DNA from: an uncultured Clostridia bacterium
GTDB taxonomy: Bacteria; Bacillota; Clostridia; Christensenellales; Aristaeellaceae
Direction of reading: 5' to 3'
DNA length: 42,326 bases
NCBI GenBank assembly: GCA_934630975.1
Contig: CAKTXH010000009.1
Coordinates: forward strand, 1-42,326
Shown: positions 9,377 through 22,900 of the stretch, in pieces
Layout: each line of letters starts with the position of its first letter
How positions within the stretch are numbered: position 1 is the stretch's first letter
Translations under genes and position numbers: made by a program
The notes under the pieces: model-generated
Database searches by the model: none
What the model was told of the DNA's origin: nothing
What the model saw: only the letters and a program-made list of their open reading frames with translations

Positions 9377-9418
9377 ACCCTGCCGGGCAGCGTCCATACC
9401 CGGCAGGGTCTTTCTTTT
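9377..9418 (+). terminator. Rho-independent terminator of the methyltransferase-aldolase-MBL unit
   Basis: A perfect 11-bp stem ACCCTGCCGGG (9377-9387) / CCCGGCAGGGT (9399-9409) is followed by CTTTCTTTT. It ends the upstream run and insulates the surface-protein region. Confidence 0.9.
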
Positions 9419-9735
9419 CAAAGAAACAGGGAGAAAACAGGGGGAGTGGTCCTTGCCCGATAACGCTCGGGCAGGCGTGTCTTGCAGGGGCGTCAAACCT
9501 GTAAGACTGCGGAGGAGTGCGTCAAACTACATCCGCAATTTGGTTCAGGGAGGTGTTAGATATCTCTAACAACGAGATCATTATACAGGATGGAGCGCGG
9601 CTTGTCAAGGGGTAAATTGAAAGTATTCCGCTGGGAATTGTATGCCTTTGAGACCGAGGACGGATTGGATGCAAAAAACCTTGATTTTACACCATTTCTG
9701 TCAGCTCGAAACCGTTTTCTTTGTGCATTGATAAG
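9419..9735 (+). other. Intergenic stretch with small inverted repeats, no gene seen
   Basis: No credible gene is seen here. The stretch holds a hairpin (TGCCCG at 9454-9459 with CGGGCA at 9468-9473) and two copies of GCGTCAAAC about 30 nt apart (near 9490 and 9520). It also holds GTTAGATATCTCTAAC (9555-9570), a 6-bp inverted repeat around TATC that could bind a dimeric regulator. The part after about 9590 is AT-richer and leads into the next promoter. Confidence 0.4.
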
Positions 9736-9764
9736 TTGAAAAAGAATAAAAAACGTGATAAAAT
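9736..9764 (+). promoter_or_regulatory. Promoter for the secreted/giant surface protein genes
   Basis: TTGAAA (9736-9741) and TAAAAT (9759-9764) are spaced by 17 nt in an AT-rich tract. The site lies about 95 nt before the start codon at 9861, leaving a leader with no clear fold. Confidence 0.65.
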
Positions 9765-9860
9765 ATAATGTGGTTCAGTGGGTAAATCCCTCCCAATGGG
9801 ATGATATGCGGCTGAATCAGAAAAAAGACGTAAAAAAATCGGCGAAAGGGGTATGTCGAT

Positions 9861-10982
9861 ATGAAAAATAAAAAAAGAATGTGGGCGTGGATGCTGTGCC
9901 TGATGATGCTGGGCGCGGCGGTTCCGAACCGCGTCCATGCGGAGGATGCGCCGCAAAGCAGGGCAATCGAGGAAGCCGCGCCGGAAGCGGCGGAATCGGA
10001 GGAAGCCGAAACGGCGGTTCAGATTGAACAGCCGTCGGAAGCGGAAAAGCCGATTCAGACGACGGAACAGCCGGGCGAAGAAGCGCCGGAGACGACGGAA
10101 GCGCCGGAGACGACGGAAGTGGCGGAGACAACGAAAACGCCAGAGACGACGGAAGTGCCTGAGACAACGGAAACGCCTGAGACAACGGAAGCGCCGGAGA
10201 CGACGGAAACGCCCGAACCGACCGCCGTGCCGGAAGCGACCGCAGCGCCCGCGTCCGAGGCCGAGGTTATCCGCTGGAAGCAGCTTCGGCTGGAGATGAA
10301 CGGCGACACGGCAAAGCTCGTCATCGGCGTTGAGAACGCCGGCGGCGCACAGTTGTCGCCCTTCGCGGTCGTCCTCAGCGGCGACACGGCGGCGTGGCGC
10401 ATCGAGGAGTTGAAGCTGGACGGCGCAAGCGTCAGCCGGGAGAACGGCAAAATTGTTCTCCGCGTCGAGGCGGGCAAAGCGCAGGGCGGCGAAGTGGTCT
10501 GTGGCGGCAGAAAGCTGGCGCTGACCCTCAAACGCATCGGCAACACGGAAACGGCGCTGACCCTTACGGCGCTGGACGGAAACGAGAACGATGTGAAGCT
10601 GAAAGACAGCGCGGACGGCGCGATTCGACTGCGGCTGCACCTGAACGCGAAGGCGGAAGCGGCGGAAACCGCAGAGATTGCGGAAGAGACGGAAGCCCCG
10701 GAAACCGTGGAAGACGCGCCGGAAGAAGCGAAACCGACCGAAGTTCAAACGGAACTGATCAGCAACAGCGACGCGGGGCTGACCTACGGCGACACGCTGG
10801 AACTGACGGCGCGGGTGAAGGTTGAGCCTGCCGACGCGGCGTGGTCGATCCGCTGGCAGTACAGCACGGATGGCGAGCACTTTGAAGATATCGAAGGCGC
10901 GAACGAGACGCATTACGCGGTGACGCTGGACAGCATCAACGCGCAGTATTATTGGCGCTTTGTGGTGACACTTGAAGACTGA
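9861..10982 (+). CDS. Secreted protein with Pro/Thr/Glu repeat linker and Ig-like C-terminus
   Basis: I do not recognise a named family for the whole 373-residue protein. It has a signal peptide (basic MKNKKR, hydrophobic core, likely cleavage near VHA-ED at about 27). An acidic linker follows, with nine 6-residue repeats of the type xPETTE (residues 75-128). A beta-rich middle at about 134-260 resembles an export-associated adhesion module. A second acidic linker leads to a C-terminal Ig-like segment (LTYGDTLELTARV ... IRWQYSTDGEHFEDIEGAN ... YYWRFVVTLED). It lacks LPXTG and a C-terminal membrane helix. GAAAGGGG at 9844-9851 supports the start. The giant gene starts 17 nt later with its own signal peptide, so the two are probably co-expressed and may work together at the surface. 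Confidence 0.75.
   Translation: MKNKKRMWAWMLCLMMLGAAVPNRVHAEDAPQSRAIEEAAPEAAESEEAETAVQIEQPSEAEKPIQTTEQPGEEAPETTEAPETTEVAETTKTPETTEVPETTETPETTEAPETTETPEPTAVPEATAAPASEAEVIRWKQLRLEMNGDTAKLVIGVENAGGAQLSPFAVVLSGDTAAWRIEELKLDGASVSRENGKIVLRVEAGKAQGGEVVCGGRKLALTLKRIGNTETALTLTALDGNENDVKLKDSADGAIRLRLHLNAKAEAAETAEIAEETEAPETVEDAPEEAKPTEVQTELISNSDAGLTYGDTLELTARVKVEPADAAWSIRWQYSTDGEHFEDIEGANETHYAVTLDSINAQYYWRFVVTLED
10083..10244 (+). repeat. Nine degenerate 18-bp tandem repeats (xPETTE linker)
   Basis: Units of 18 bp such as GCGCCGGAGACGACGGAA repeat in frame, encoding APETTE, VAETTK, TPETTE, VPETTE, TPEPTA and similar. Unit number could change without a frameshift, altering linker length. Confidence 0.85.
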
Positions 10983-10999
10983 TACAGTTGGAGGACGAG

Positions 11000-13900
11000 A
11001 TGGAAATGATGAACCATCTGAAGCGGATTCTGGCGTGGGTGATGACGGCAGCGATGCTCGTCAGCGCCTGCCCGACGACGGCGATTGCCGAAGAGATTGC
11101 CAGCCAGGCAGTCCAAATCAACGTGCAGAGCGGCGAACAGACGCAGGCGGACACGCTGACGGAAGACGACGCTTATGCTCAAATCAGCAAGGCTTTTGCT
11201 CAAAGCGTGAGCGATGCGATGGCAAACGGCTCGACCTCCCTGATCACCGGCGCGCTCAGCGCGCCGCAGGAGGCAATCAAGACCGGCAGGCCAATCGCAC
11301 TGGCGCTCAGCCTGAAATTCGGACAGGCGAGCGGCTTTGCCCATTACGATACCTTCGTTGAAACCGAGGACGGCGGACAGTTCAGCGGGAACAGCGAAAA
11401 CATCGCGTTTGACGCGTATGAAAACGTCGCGGTGACGATCCACGCGCCGGCGGGCATGCAGCTTTCGCTGGACGGCGAAACGGGCTGGACGGATCACCTG
11501 ACGTTTACACAGCTTATCGACGATAAAGACGGGCAGTCAGTCACGTTGAGCGGCGGCGTGGACGCTTCCTCCGACAACGTGAACCTCAAGACGGGCAGCT
11601 TCTATGCCCGCCTGACGGATAACGGCGAGCATGCGGCTCAGGAGATCGACCTGAGCGGCATGGTCGAGGTCACGGCGCAGCTGCGGCCCAAGATGGTGAT
11701 TTACAAGGACGGCGCGATGACCGAACGCAAGGACGGCGCGGCCGTGGATTACGCCATGCCGGAAACGGTGCTCGTGAGCCAGAAAGCAGCCAACGACGCG
11801 GCGGCCAAGACCTGGGCTGTGCAGATCCCGGATGAGGAGACCGAAGCTCAGGATGACGATCACGACGTGACCTTCACCTACCACGTCAAGACCGGCGCGG
11901 TCAGCGACGGCGTTTTGCAGCAGGACGACGCAGCCTATACCGAGTTCGGCGTGCTCGACCTGAGCGAGTACAGGCTGAACCTGACGCTTGAGCCGATTGA
12001 AAACAACGGCGCGCCGGTTTATCCCAAGCAGATCGTGATGACCCTCCGCCGAAACGGCCAGAACGTGAACGTGCCCTGCGCCGTTGCCCCGAACGCGGAC
12101 GGCACGTATGCCATCACGCCGGACAGCTCGGTATACAACACCGCGGCGCTGACGAACAGCATCGACCACCCGAACGTGCACGTTTTCAGCGATTACACGC
12201 TGAGCGTGATCTACGACAAGCGCGATTTCGAGCTGGATTGCGACGACGAGCGGATTGCGGAAGGCGGTCTGAACGTCAAGCTGAACGCGGCGCTGACGTA
12301 TAAGAGCTACGGCGACGCGGCGGAGAGCCGCGATACGGCCAACGCCGAACAGCAGCAGTATTACGTGAAACGCGACGGCGGCTTCATCACGCCCGAGCAG
12401 TACGTCAAGCTGGCCGCTGACGAAGAAGCGAAAACCGAATACCGCGACAGCGGCGTGACCTACGAGCTTTATAAGGAAAAGGATACGGAAGTGGATGCGG
12501 ACGGCCATCGCGTGATCAAGGCGGGCGCGACGGCGGCGGCTACGGTTTCCGCGTTCGAACAGTCGAAGGAACTGCCCGCGGGCACGTACTACGTTGTGCG
12601 CAAGGGCATGCCGGAGGATTATACTAACATCACGCCGGACAGCTACGTCTATATCGACGGCGCGGCCTATGTCGCGCAGACGGTTGTTGTGGCGGCGAAG
12701 CAGAACACCGACGCGGAATTTGAGGATTACAACGCGCAGAACGGCGCGCTGGTGATCACCAAGAACTTCTATGCGCTGGACGGCGCGAAGGACGAAAGCG
12801 AGGCGCTTTCCGCCTCCTTCACGCTGACGAAGGACGGCGAGGGCGGCCAGACCTTCACGGTGAACGCCCATAACGGAAAACCGACCACAGTTTATCTCCC
12901 GGCGGGCACGTATACGCTTGAGGAGATCGCGCAGGAAGGCTACCTGACGATGGCCCCCGCGAAGATTGAAATCCGCGCGCAGGAATCCACGACGTACACG
13001 GTGGATAACTACCCGAGCGAGGGCGAGCTGCATCTGGCGGCGTACCTGCGTCGGTATTCGCAGGACGATCAGCAGGACGTGCAGAATCTCAGCGATTACA
13101 ACGTGATCATCACGGACGCGGACGGCAACGCTGTGGATGCGGCTGTTGTAAACGGCGTTGTGCGCCTGCCGCGCAAGGACGCGGAGGGCAACGATATCAT
13201 CTATCGCGTGACCGTCGAGAACGGAGAAGCGACCAACGGTCTGTTCAGCCACACCAAGGGCGACGGGCAGGCGACGGGGGAGGATAAGCAGACGGTTGAA
13301 ATCAGCTTTGCCGAAAATGACAAACTGGTTCAGTCTGTGGATTACATCTTCATCCGCCGCCAGAAGCTGACGATTGAAAAGCGGCTCGTCGATGTGACGG
13401 GCAAGGACGCGCCGCGGACGTGGCACATCGAGGTTGCCAAAGGTGCGGGGCTGGCGGGCGAAACCGTCGAGCTTGCAACGAACGGCGGCGAGCAGACCGT
13501 CAGCGCGGCGCTCGATCTGCGCGGCTGGGACGAAGAAGGAAACGTCATCGCCTATACCGTTACGGAGCGCGAAGCGAATCAGAGCGGCTATACGACCGCA
13601 TATTCGACGCAGAACGTGACGCTTACGGATGACGACCAGACGGTGATCGTGACCAACACCCGTCAGGTCGGCAAGGCGGTATTCACCAAGCGCGGCAGCG
13701 ACGAAAAGTTGCTTGCGGGCGCGGAATACGCTGTGATCGCGAAGAAGGCAGACGGAAGCCGCTATCTGGTTTCCACGACGAGCGAAGATGGCGTGTTGAC
13801 GCTGGATGATACCGCGGTTTCCGTGACGGCGGACGGCCATCTGGAAAGCCCGGAGACGGTGAGCGCCGCCTGCCGCTTCACGACGGACGAGAACGGCAGC

Positions 13901-16900
13901 TTTGCGCTGAATCTGTCCGCCGAAGACGGAACGACTTATTATATGCAGGAGCTGACCGCCCCGGCGGGCTACTACCTGAACGACGCGCTGATTGACCTGA
14001 CCGTGAGCGCGGGCGAGCAGACGACCGCCGGGCAGGCGGATCAGAAGCAGTACGAACTGACGGTGACCAAGCAGTTCCCGGATGGCGCGAAGGCGGGCAG
14101 CTTTGCGGCCTTCACGCTGTACAGCGACGAGGCCTGCACGGAAGCGGTTGAAACCGTCACCGTGCAATACCCGGATGTGACGGGCTCGTTCGCCATCCCG
14201 GCCTACGGCACGTACTACGTCAGGGAAACGGCCGTTTCCGGCGACATGAAGCTGAACGGCGCGAAGATCGGCCCGCTGACCTATACGAAGGACAGCGCGG
14301 CGCAGAACCCGGAAGCCGTCGAAAACGAAGCGAACGTCGGCAAACTGAACATCGAGCTGATTGATCAGAAGAAAAAGAAGCTCGGCAATACGAATCCCTC
14401 GATTGACTATGCGGATGACAGCGACAAGGCGACGTTCACGGTTTCCGTCGATGCGGCGGATGTTCCGGCGGGCAGCTATGCCTATACGGCGCTGACCGAG
14501 CTGGGCTTTACGCCGGACGAGACGGGCGGCAAGCTGGTTTACACGGCCGAAAAGCGCGACAATCAGACGCTTGAACTGGCCGGTCTGCCGATTTACGGCG
14601 ATCCGAACGACGCGAATACGGCGCTGACCTACACCGTCGAGCAGACGGAAGCGCCGCGCGATTATTTCCTCAGCGGCGAGACGGAACAGAACTTCGCCCT
14701 GAACGAGAACGCGAATCAGACGCTGACCTTTGAAAACGAGCCGAAAGCGGAAATCACGGTTCGGCTGAATTGCCAGAAGGAATTCGAGCTGAAGAAGGGC
14801 AACGCGCCGTTCTATCCGCTGACGGGCGCGGAAATGACGCTCTACGAAGTGGGCGAGGACGGCAAACTGACGCGGGTTGACGGCCCGCGCACGATGACCG
14901 ACACGGCGCTGACGATTTCCGGCCTGCACGGTCTCAAGCGTTATGTGCTCGTGGAGACGAAAACGCCGGAGGGCTACTGCGCCTATTCCAAGGCGGACGG
15001 CCACGACAAGAACGAGCGCTATGGCGAGACCGAGCCGGCCACGCTGTACGATTTGGAGAATTTCAAATACGTCGAGCTGACCGGGCAGGAAGCGGCCAAC
15101 CAGAACGAGCAGATCAACAGCATCATCACCAACTACAAGGATTACGCGCAGCTCCAGCTGAACAAGCTGGGCTACACGGTGCTGTTCGGCAGCGGCGACG
15201 CGGCCAGCGGCAAGGTGACCCGTACGGATGAGCCGCTGGATTACTGCCAGTTCAAGGTTTACGCCATCCGCACGAAGGCGCTGACCGAGGACGAGCTGAC
15301 CGCGCTGATGCACAGCGGCTTCACCGCGCCGGGCGTGGGCGAAACCGTTGAGCGCGGCACGTATACGGGCAAGGCCGCGGCGCTGTCGGACGAGCGCATC
15401 CTTGCGCTGATCGCTTCGAAGGATGCGTTCACCGACGATATCACCTACGAGACGGGCGCGAGCGGCAAGGATTCGGGCGCGTTCATGACGGATGCGTTCG
15501 AGCTGGACGGCGATATCGCCGATTACACCTTCGTGTTCCGCGAGGTGAAGATCAACCACACGCGTTCCTATCAGCCGATTTTCGGCGGCTTCTGGGCCGT
15601 GAGCGGCGCGATTGTCAACGACGTGAAGGAGATCACCGCGTATAACGAGGCCGACGTTGTGGCGGGCGAAGAGCCCGAATTCCGCGGCGTGTTCCGCGTC
15701 GAGCTGGATAAGCAGTATTGGCCGACTCGCGCCGATATGGAGGGGAACAACGCCGACAGCCTTGCAGACCTGGCGGGCGTGACCTTCGAGCTGATTCTGG
15801 CGCAGAAGGACGAGCACGGCCTGCTTCAGCCGGTCGAGGGCGAAGGCGCGTTCAAGACGGAGTTCGTCACCGGCGTTGAAAACGGGTTTGAGCCGAGCTA
15901 CGGCGTGAGCATCACCGTTTCGCTCAAAGAGCTTTACGAGAAGAACCTGTCCGCGGGCGCGGCCAATCCCGTGACGCTGAGCGCGGACGGCGAGACCTAC
16001 GAGGCCGATTTCATCCTCCGCGAGGCGGCATACCCGATCAACATGGTCTACGTCAGGGAACAGTATGACCTGCATGTGACGGTCAATAAGCCGGAGAACA
16101 TGAACACGGTCGCCGTGGCGAACGCGTACAGCAAGGCGGGCACGGAAGGCTCCATCAAGAACCTGCTGGGCGAAATGACGTACCTTACCCTGTCCAAGTA
16201 TGTGGACGGCGCGCGCTATTACGGCGGCGAGAACAGCACGGACGCGGTGTATTCCATCTATAATACGGATGGAACGCTGTATACCACGGTCACGCTGAAC
16301 GGCGAAAACGACTATGAGACCACCGTGCAGCTTCCGCGCAACACGACCTTCATCCTCAAGGAAACCACCGCGCCGGTTATCGACGGGGTGCAGACCGACA
16401 GGGGCGGCTTTGTGCGCGTGGACGGCGATTCGAACGTGGAGACGACGGCCAACAGCCTGACCTTCACGACCGGCGAATACATGAGCAAAATCGTCGTGCG
16501 CTCGATGAACACGACGTTCCGCTCGCTGACCGTCATCAAGAAGGACGCGGGCGAGCAGCTCGAGCAGGGTGCGCCGATCCAGATTTCCTATTCGACCGAA
16601 AAGAGCGGCACGAATCGGAACGTGATTCTGAACGGCAACGATGGCGAGACCGTCGCCTCCAGGCAGGAGACGGACGAAAACGGCGAGGCGGTGTTCAGCC
16701 TGCCGATGCTGGATTACCGCACGAATCGGGACGATCAATATGATCCGGCGAGCTACGTCATCTCCGAAGCGCACGATTACAACGATCCTTCCAGCGCGGA
16801 AAAGGATAAGCTCCGCGTGGTGGACAGCTACTTCGGCTTCCTCAACGGAAGCAAGCTGAACGTCGGGAACGAAGCGCTTGCCGGAAACCCGGTCATCACG

Positions 16901-19900
16901 GTGTACAACCCGGCGACGACGAGCCTGACGATTCACAAGGTCAGCGACCGCACCGACGGCGAAAACGGCGAGCAGAAGCCGCTGGAGGGCATTTCCTTCC
17001 GGCTGCTGCTGCGCCCGTTCGCAAGCGCGAATGATTTTTCCAAGCCGAACGCGGCTGTTGCCTCGACGGGTTACTACTACGATTACGGCACGAAGACGAC
17101 GGATGAAAACGGCGATGTGACCTTTGACGGGCTGTATTCCGGCCTGTACAAGCTCATCGAGACCATCCCGATGGATCAGGTTGACGGCGGCAAAAACGAG
17201 ATCTTTATCGCGTATATCCGCGTCGTCTGCGATGCGGATGCGGCGCATATCGCCGGGCAGACGTACACGGGCGAGGCCGGAAGCGCGACCGCCGAAGTGC
17301 TGAAAACCGAAGGCAAGACGGCGTATAACGCCGCCAAGGTAACGGACGCGAACGTCGTCACCGTGACCAACACGGCGCGCGCGTATCTGGAAATCAGCAA
17401 GACGTTTGAGCCGTCTCAGGCGCAGACGCTCGGGGCGGGTACGGAAGTCTCCTTCACCGTCTATAAGCAGGACGGCACGCTGGCGACGCTTTACGACGTG
17501 AACGCGGCGGGCCAATGGAGCGAAACGAGCAATCCGTTTACGCTCAGCTTCTCCGAGAATGAACGCAGCGCCAGCCGGATTGTGCGTCTCGACCCCGGCA
17601 CGTACACCGTCGAGGAGAGCATGAGCACGAGCGCGGGCTACTGGTTCGCGCAGTCCGCGGCTTATGAAAACGGCGCGGCGCACAGGCTGAGCTACAACGG
17701 CACGAAGGTGGAAAACGACCGAATCATCAGCAGTCGGGACGTGACCGTCACGAAATACAACGTGATGGACGACGGCATCGAGCGGCAGATGAAGGTGGAT
17801 TTCCTCAACAGCAACACGCTGATGGGCGGCTCCGTCTACAAGACCAGCCACATCAGGCAGGAAGAAGATCCCAGCCCGCTGGCGGGATGCACCTTCGCGC
17901 TGTATGTGCTGGACGAGAACCACGTGAAGCGCTACTACGCGGGCCGCGCGGAGGGCACGCCGTTCGGCGACTGGACGGCCAGCCGCACGAGCGCGGTGAA
18001 GTTTGCCTCCGACGAAAACGGCGTGGCGACGCTCGCGAACGTATACGCCCCGCAGGATGCGGCGGTTGACGGCGCGGGCTATGCCTACTACGTCGAAGAG
18101 ATTCACGCGCCGAACCCCAGCTATCAGCTCGCCTACGACGAAACGATCGAGCTGGCGGCGGGCGGAACCGCGGCGGTTTCGATGGTGAACACGCGCGGCG
18201 TTTCCGTGCAGGTTCGCGTATTCGGCAGCGTCCGCGAGAACCGCGGCGAGGATACGCCGGTCGTGAAGAACGCGGTGCTGCACATCATGAAGCGCCTGGC
18301 CGACGGCACGCTGGCGGAGATCGACGTGACGGGCGAGAACGGCGCAAGCCAGCCGTATCTCTACCGCGAGGTGGTATCCGACGAGAACGGCGACGTGCTC
18401 TTCCCGTACCTGCCGCGGCTGGAGGCGGGCGAATCCTACGTCGTCTTTGAAGAGGCGGACGCGGACGGAAGCCCGATCGGCGACGCGGCGGATCGCCCGT
18501 ACCTGAACCCGGTCAGCCAGAATTACAAGGACTATTACGAATTTGAAGCGACGGACGACAGCCATAAGCAGGCGCAGAACGCGCTTGACGCGCTGGAAGC
18601 GCATCCGGGCTATTACACCGTCGTGACCTATGAAGACGTGATCCAGAACCCGAACGAGCTTTTCAGCACGCTGCATTTCAACGCGTATAACGAGCCGAAG
18701 GGCAAGCTGGTGATCCTCAAGCGCGACTACGAAAACGCCGAGACGCTGGTTTCCGGCGCGCAGTTCAGCGCGGAGGAACGCGGCGAGGACGACGGAAAGA
18801 AGAGCTATGCGTTTGCGGCGCTTACGCCGAGCGGCGACGCGTGCGCGGATGCGCCCGAGACGCTTGCCATCGGCCAGACGACGTACACGCTTTCGGCGGA
18901 TAAGACGTATTACGAGGCGGACGGGTATCGCTATACCTACGTCATCACGACCTACGTTGAAGAGGGCACGTATGACTTTGCCGAAACGACGACCCCGAAC
19001 GGCTACATCGCCACGCCGAAGGCCGCAGAGGATATGCCGTGGTATGCGAAGGCCGAGGCGACGCTGACGAACGAGGGCGGTTATGCTGCCGTTGCGTTTG
19101 CAAACATCCCTGAGCGCGAGCCGTATCTGAGCAAGAGCGTGGTCGCGGTCAACGGGGAGCAGAGCGCCGATGCGACGCTGAACAACCTTCAGAATAACGA
19201 TTGGCAGACTGTGACGTTCGCCATCGCCGACGCGACCCGCGACGGCGCGAACGCGGAAGGCGACGCTATCCGTTACCCGATGAGCCGATTCGTCATCACG
19301 GATCAACAGGTGGATTATCGGACGGTGGACGGCAGCGACAAGCAGGGCAGCGCGTGGCTGAACGGCGAGGCCGTGCAGGCGCTGCACTACGTCGACAGCG
19401 TGACCGTCGGCCGGATGAGCTTTGACGCGGCCTACGGCATGGCGGCGGAAACGACGGTCTTTGCGAACGTGTACGGCCTGAACGCCGAGGGCGAAAAGCT
19501 GCTGGGCGAGCGCCTGAACGTATCCGCGAGCGAGAAGACCGTGACGTTCGACGCGGAAACCTACACGGGCTTCCGAATCGAATACGAAACGGAAGCGGAG
19601 CAGGCCATCCCGGCCGGGCTGAAGCAGGAAACGCCGATTCGGGTGACGATGCGCGTCAAACAGCAAAGCTCCGATAAGCCGATTGTCGATCGCGTGAGCG
19701 AAGTGCGCAACACGGCGAAACTCAGCCTGACCTACGATATCGGCGAGGAAGAGGCGAAGGAGAGAACCTGCGAGGCGAGCGCGGCGGTTTCCGTCGATAC
19801 GGCGCTCGGCCTGCCGAAGGCTTCCGTCACCAAGCTGGTGCAGCGCGCGAAGATCACCTACAATGACTTTGACGGCACGTATCTGGTGACGGTGCCGGAG

Positions 19901-22900
19901 GAGAACAACGCGCTGCGCGACATGCTGGCCGTCAGCGCGGAGGACGGCGCGCGCTATACCATCGTTTTCAAGAACGAAAGCGACGAGGCGGAAGACGTGC
20001 CGGCCATCGACGACCCGATTCTGCTGGATGTGCTGCCGCGGCAGGCGCTTGTGGTTGGCATGGCGGCAACGACGAGCAGCGGCAGCCTGACCCTGCAAAG
20101 CGAAATCGCGCAGGACGGCAGAACGATCACGGTGACGGGCGAAGGCAAGCTCGAAGCGGTCGAAACCATCACGCTGACCGTGGACGCGCTGTTTGACAGC
20201 AAGCTGATGCTGGAGCAGATTGTGCAGGGCAACACGGGCGTTGACGACAACATCGCTTACGCGATGAGCGCGGCGCAGACCGTGAAGAACAGCCGCAACC
20301 CCTACGGCGTGCCGTTTACGGACGTGAAGGGCGACGCGGTGACCAGCGCGGTCTGGGGTCAGCCCGGCGACGAGACGAGCAGCGCGGTGACGGGCTTTGA
20401 AGATCAGCATGCGCTGTTTTCGAAGGTGAACCACGTCGCCAACTCGACCAACGCGCTGAAGATTTCCAAGTATGTGGCGGGCTTTGTTTCCGGGCTGGAT
20501 AACTTTGTCACCGGCAGCACGGTCGCCGTCACGGGCGCGGACGTCGGGGACGGCCAATCCAACGTGATCCGTTACAGGATTCTGGTGGAGAACGTCACGC
20601 CGTTCAAGGCGAGCGACATCATCGTGGTGGACGAGCTGCCGCATACCGGCGATTACCTCAACGACAACAACGAGAAGCGCAGTTCCGCGTGGAACGTGGC
20701 GTTCAAGAGCCTGAGCGTGACCCGGTACGGCGCGGCGGGCGAAGTGACGAAGCTGACGGCCGGAACGGATTACACCGTGGGCTACACCGACCAGACCGTT
20801 GCGGGTGGCAGCCAGTATAAGGCGTATTTTGACGGCGCAGCGAGCTGGACGAACAGCATGGCGGCGGAGAACGTCCGCGGCTTCGCGGTTCAGGTAGGCG
20901 AGCTTGGCGGCAGCGAGCGTCTGCTGATCGAGGTGGAATGTGCCGCGCCGGAAGTGGAAAGCCACGCGCTGTATTTCACCACGGCGAACAACAACGCCAG
21001 GCTGACCTATAAGGATGCGAACGACAACAAGCACGAGGGCGTGATGAGCGGCCGCGCGCGTGTGACCATCGTGCCCGAAAAGGTCTGGCTCGGCAACCGC
21101 ATTTGGGTGGACTTCAACGGCGACGGCCATCAGGACGACGGCGAAGTCAACTACATGGGCGATTTGAGCCTGAGCCTGAAACAGTATTACAACTTCCACA
21201 AGCCGACCGGAACGACGATTTCCGTCAGCGACGGCAATTACATGTTCGGTGACCTGTTCGCGGGCGTGAAGAACGGCGACAGCGACCCGAACGACAAGGC
21301 GGGCGACGTGGCTCCGCTCGATCTTTCCGGCTCGGAGCATTACCGCTATGAGCTGGAGCTGAGCGGCATCCCGAGCAGCTATGTGTTCTCGCCGAAGCGC
21401 GCGAACAACCCGCTTTCTTCCGACGAGGACAGCGATTTCACCGTGAGCGTAAGCGGCTCGGCCAAGACCAAGCACTTCTATCTGCCGGTGATCACGAACC
21501 TCGAGAACGACGAGAAGCCGGGCTATCCGCAGGTGGACGCGGGCCTCGTGCCTGTGCGCGACCTGACCGTCACCAAGACGGCGGATAACGGCGCGAAAGT
21601 TTCCACGGCGACCTTTGACATCTACGGCCCGTATACGGCGGATGAGCTGGCGAGCCTGACGGCGGTTTCGGCGGACAAGCGGATCGGCACGATGACCGGC
21701 AAGGACAACGAGTACAGCTTTGTCAGCACGGAAAGCGCTTACCTGACCTACGCGGGCAGCTACCTGGTGGTCGAGACGAACGCGGAAGCTCCGTACCTGA
21801 GCACGGACGCGGCGTTCGAAGGCGAAGGCGAAGGCGAAGGCATTGCGCAGCACGGCGAAGTGCTGGTGAACAACGAGGCGCATAGCTGCTTCGTGCTCAC
21901 GGGCTTTGACAGCCTGCCGGATGACTTCAGGGCGGACAAGCGCAAGACTTACAGCGTCAGCGCGACCGACCTGTACAGCGCGGCGGGCAGCTATACGCTC
22001 GAGGCGCAGAAGGTTGTGACCGCCAACGGCGTGGCGCTGGATCTGTACAAGAATCTGTTCCAGATTCGAATCACCAGCGACGACCCGAACATGGCGACGC
22101 GCTTTGCCAGCACGACGAACCGGGTTGAGGTGGACGAGGACGGCGCTCTGGTCGTAACGGCGGATGCGAACGGCAGGTTCAGCCTGACGATGAACTACGC
22201 GACCATCCCGCAGGCGGATTGGACACAGCGCGACTGGAAGGGCAACGCCTACACCTATCAGGTGGAGGAAGTCCGTTCGAACTTCCACGGCGTGACCTAC
22301 GACGAGACGACGTACACCATGCTGGTGAAGCTCGGCGACGACGGCAACGGCAATCTCGTGCCGAACGTGCTGATGACCAGGCGGACGGGCGAACAGGAAG
22401 CAAAGACGGACAGCATCGTCTTTAACAACGAGCTGGCGCGGCGCGACCTGACGATCACCAAGACGACGCAGGGCAACGCGGCGCTTGAAGACGAATTCAC
22501 CGTGGAGCTGACGCTCAGCCGCGAGGATATTGTGCCGGTGGACGGCGAATATCCGATTGAAATCGCGGAAGGCGGCCGGAAAACGAACGGCACGCTGTCC
22601 GTTGAAGGCGGCAAGGCGACGCTGACCATTCGCAACGGCCAGAAGGCGACGGTCAAGGATATTCTGGTCGGCACGGCTTACACCGTGACCGAGACGGATG
22701 ACCGCGCGCAGGGCTACAACATTGACGGCAAACATCAGTCTGCCGGCGAAGGAACGATTGCGACGGACGAGGCGGCGCAGGTCGATCTGGTCAACGTCCG
22801 CAGCGCCAGTTCGCTGGCAATCAGCAAGACAATTGTGGGCGACGACCCGGTGGAGGAGCGCACGTTCAGCTTCACCGCCAAGATCACTTACCCGGACGGC

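Noticed and set aside
9294..9569. Small basic open frame of 91 codons
   Set aside because: It overlaps the end of the MBL-fold gene, repeat R4 and the terminator hairpin, and has no ribosome-binding site.
10083..10244. CRISPR array
   Set aside because: The 18-bp units are contiguous in-frame coding repeats without spacers. No cas gene is present.
9861..11010. Single surface gene split by a frameshift between 9861-10982 and 11000
   Set aside because: The second gene has its own ribosome-binding site and complete signal peptide, and the first ends cleanly after an Ig-like segment.
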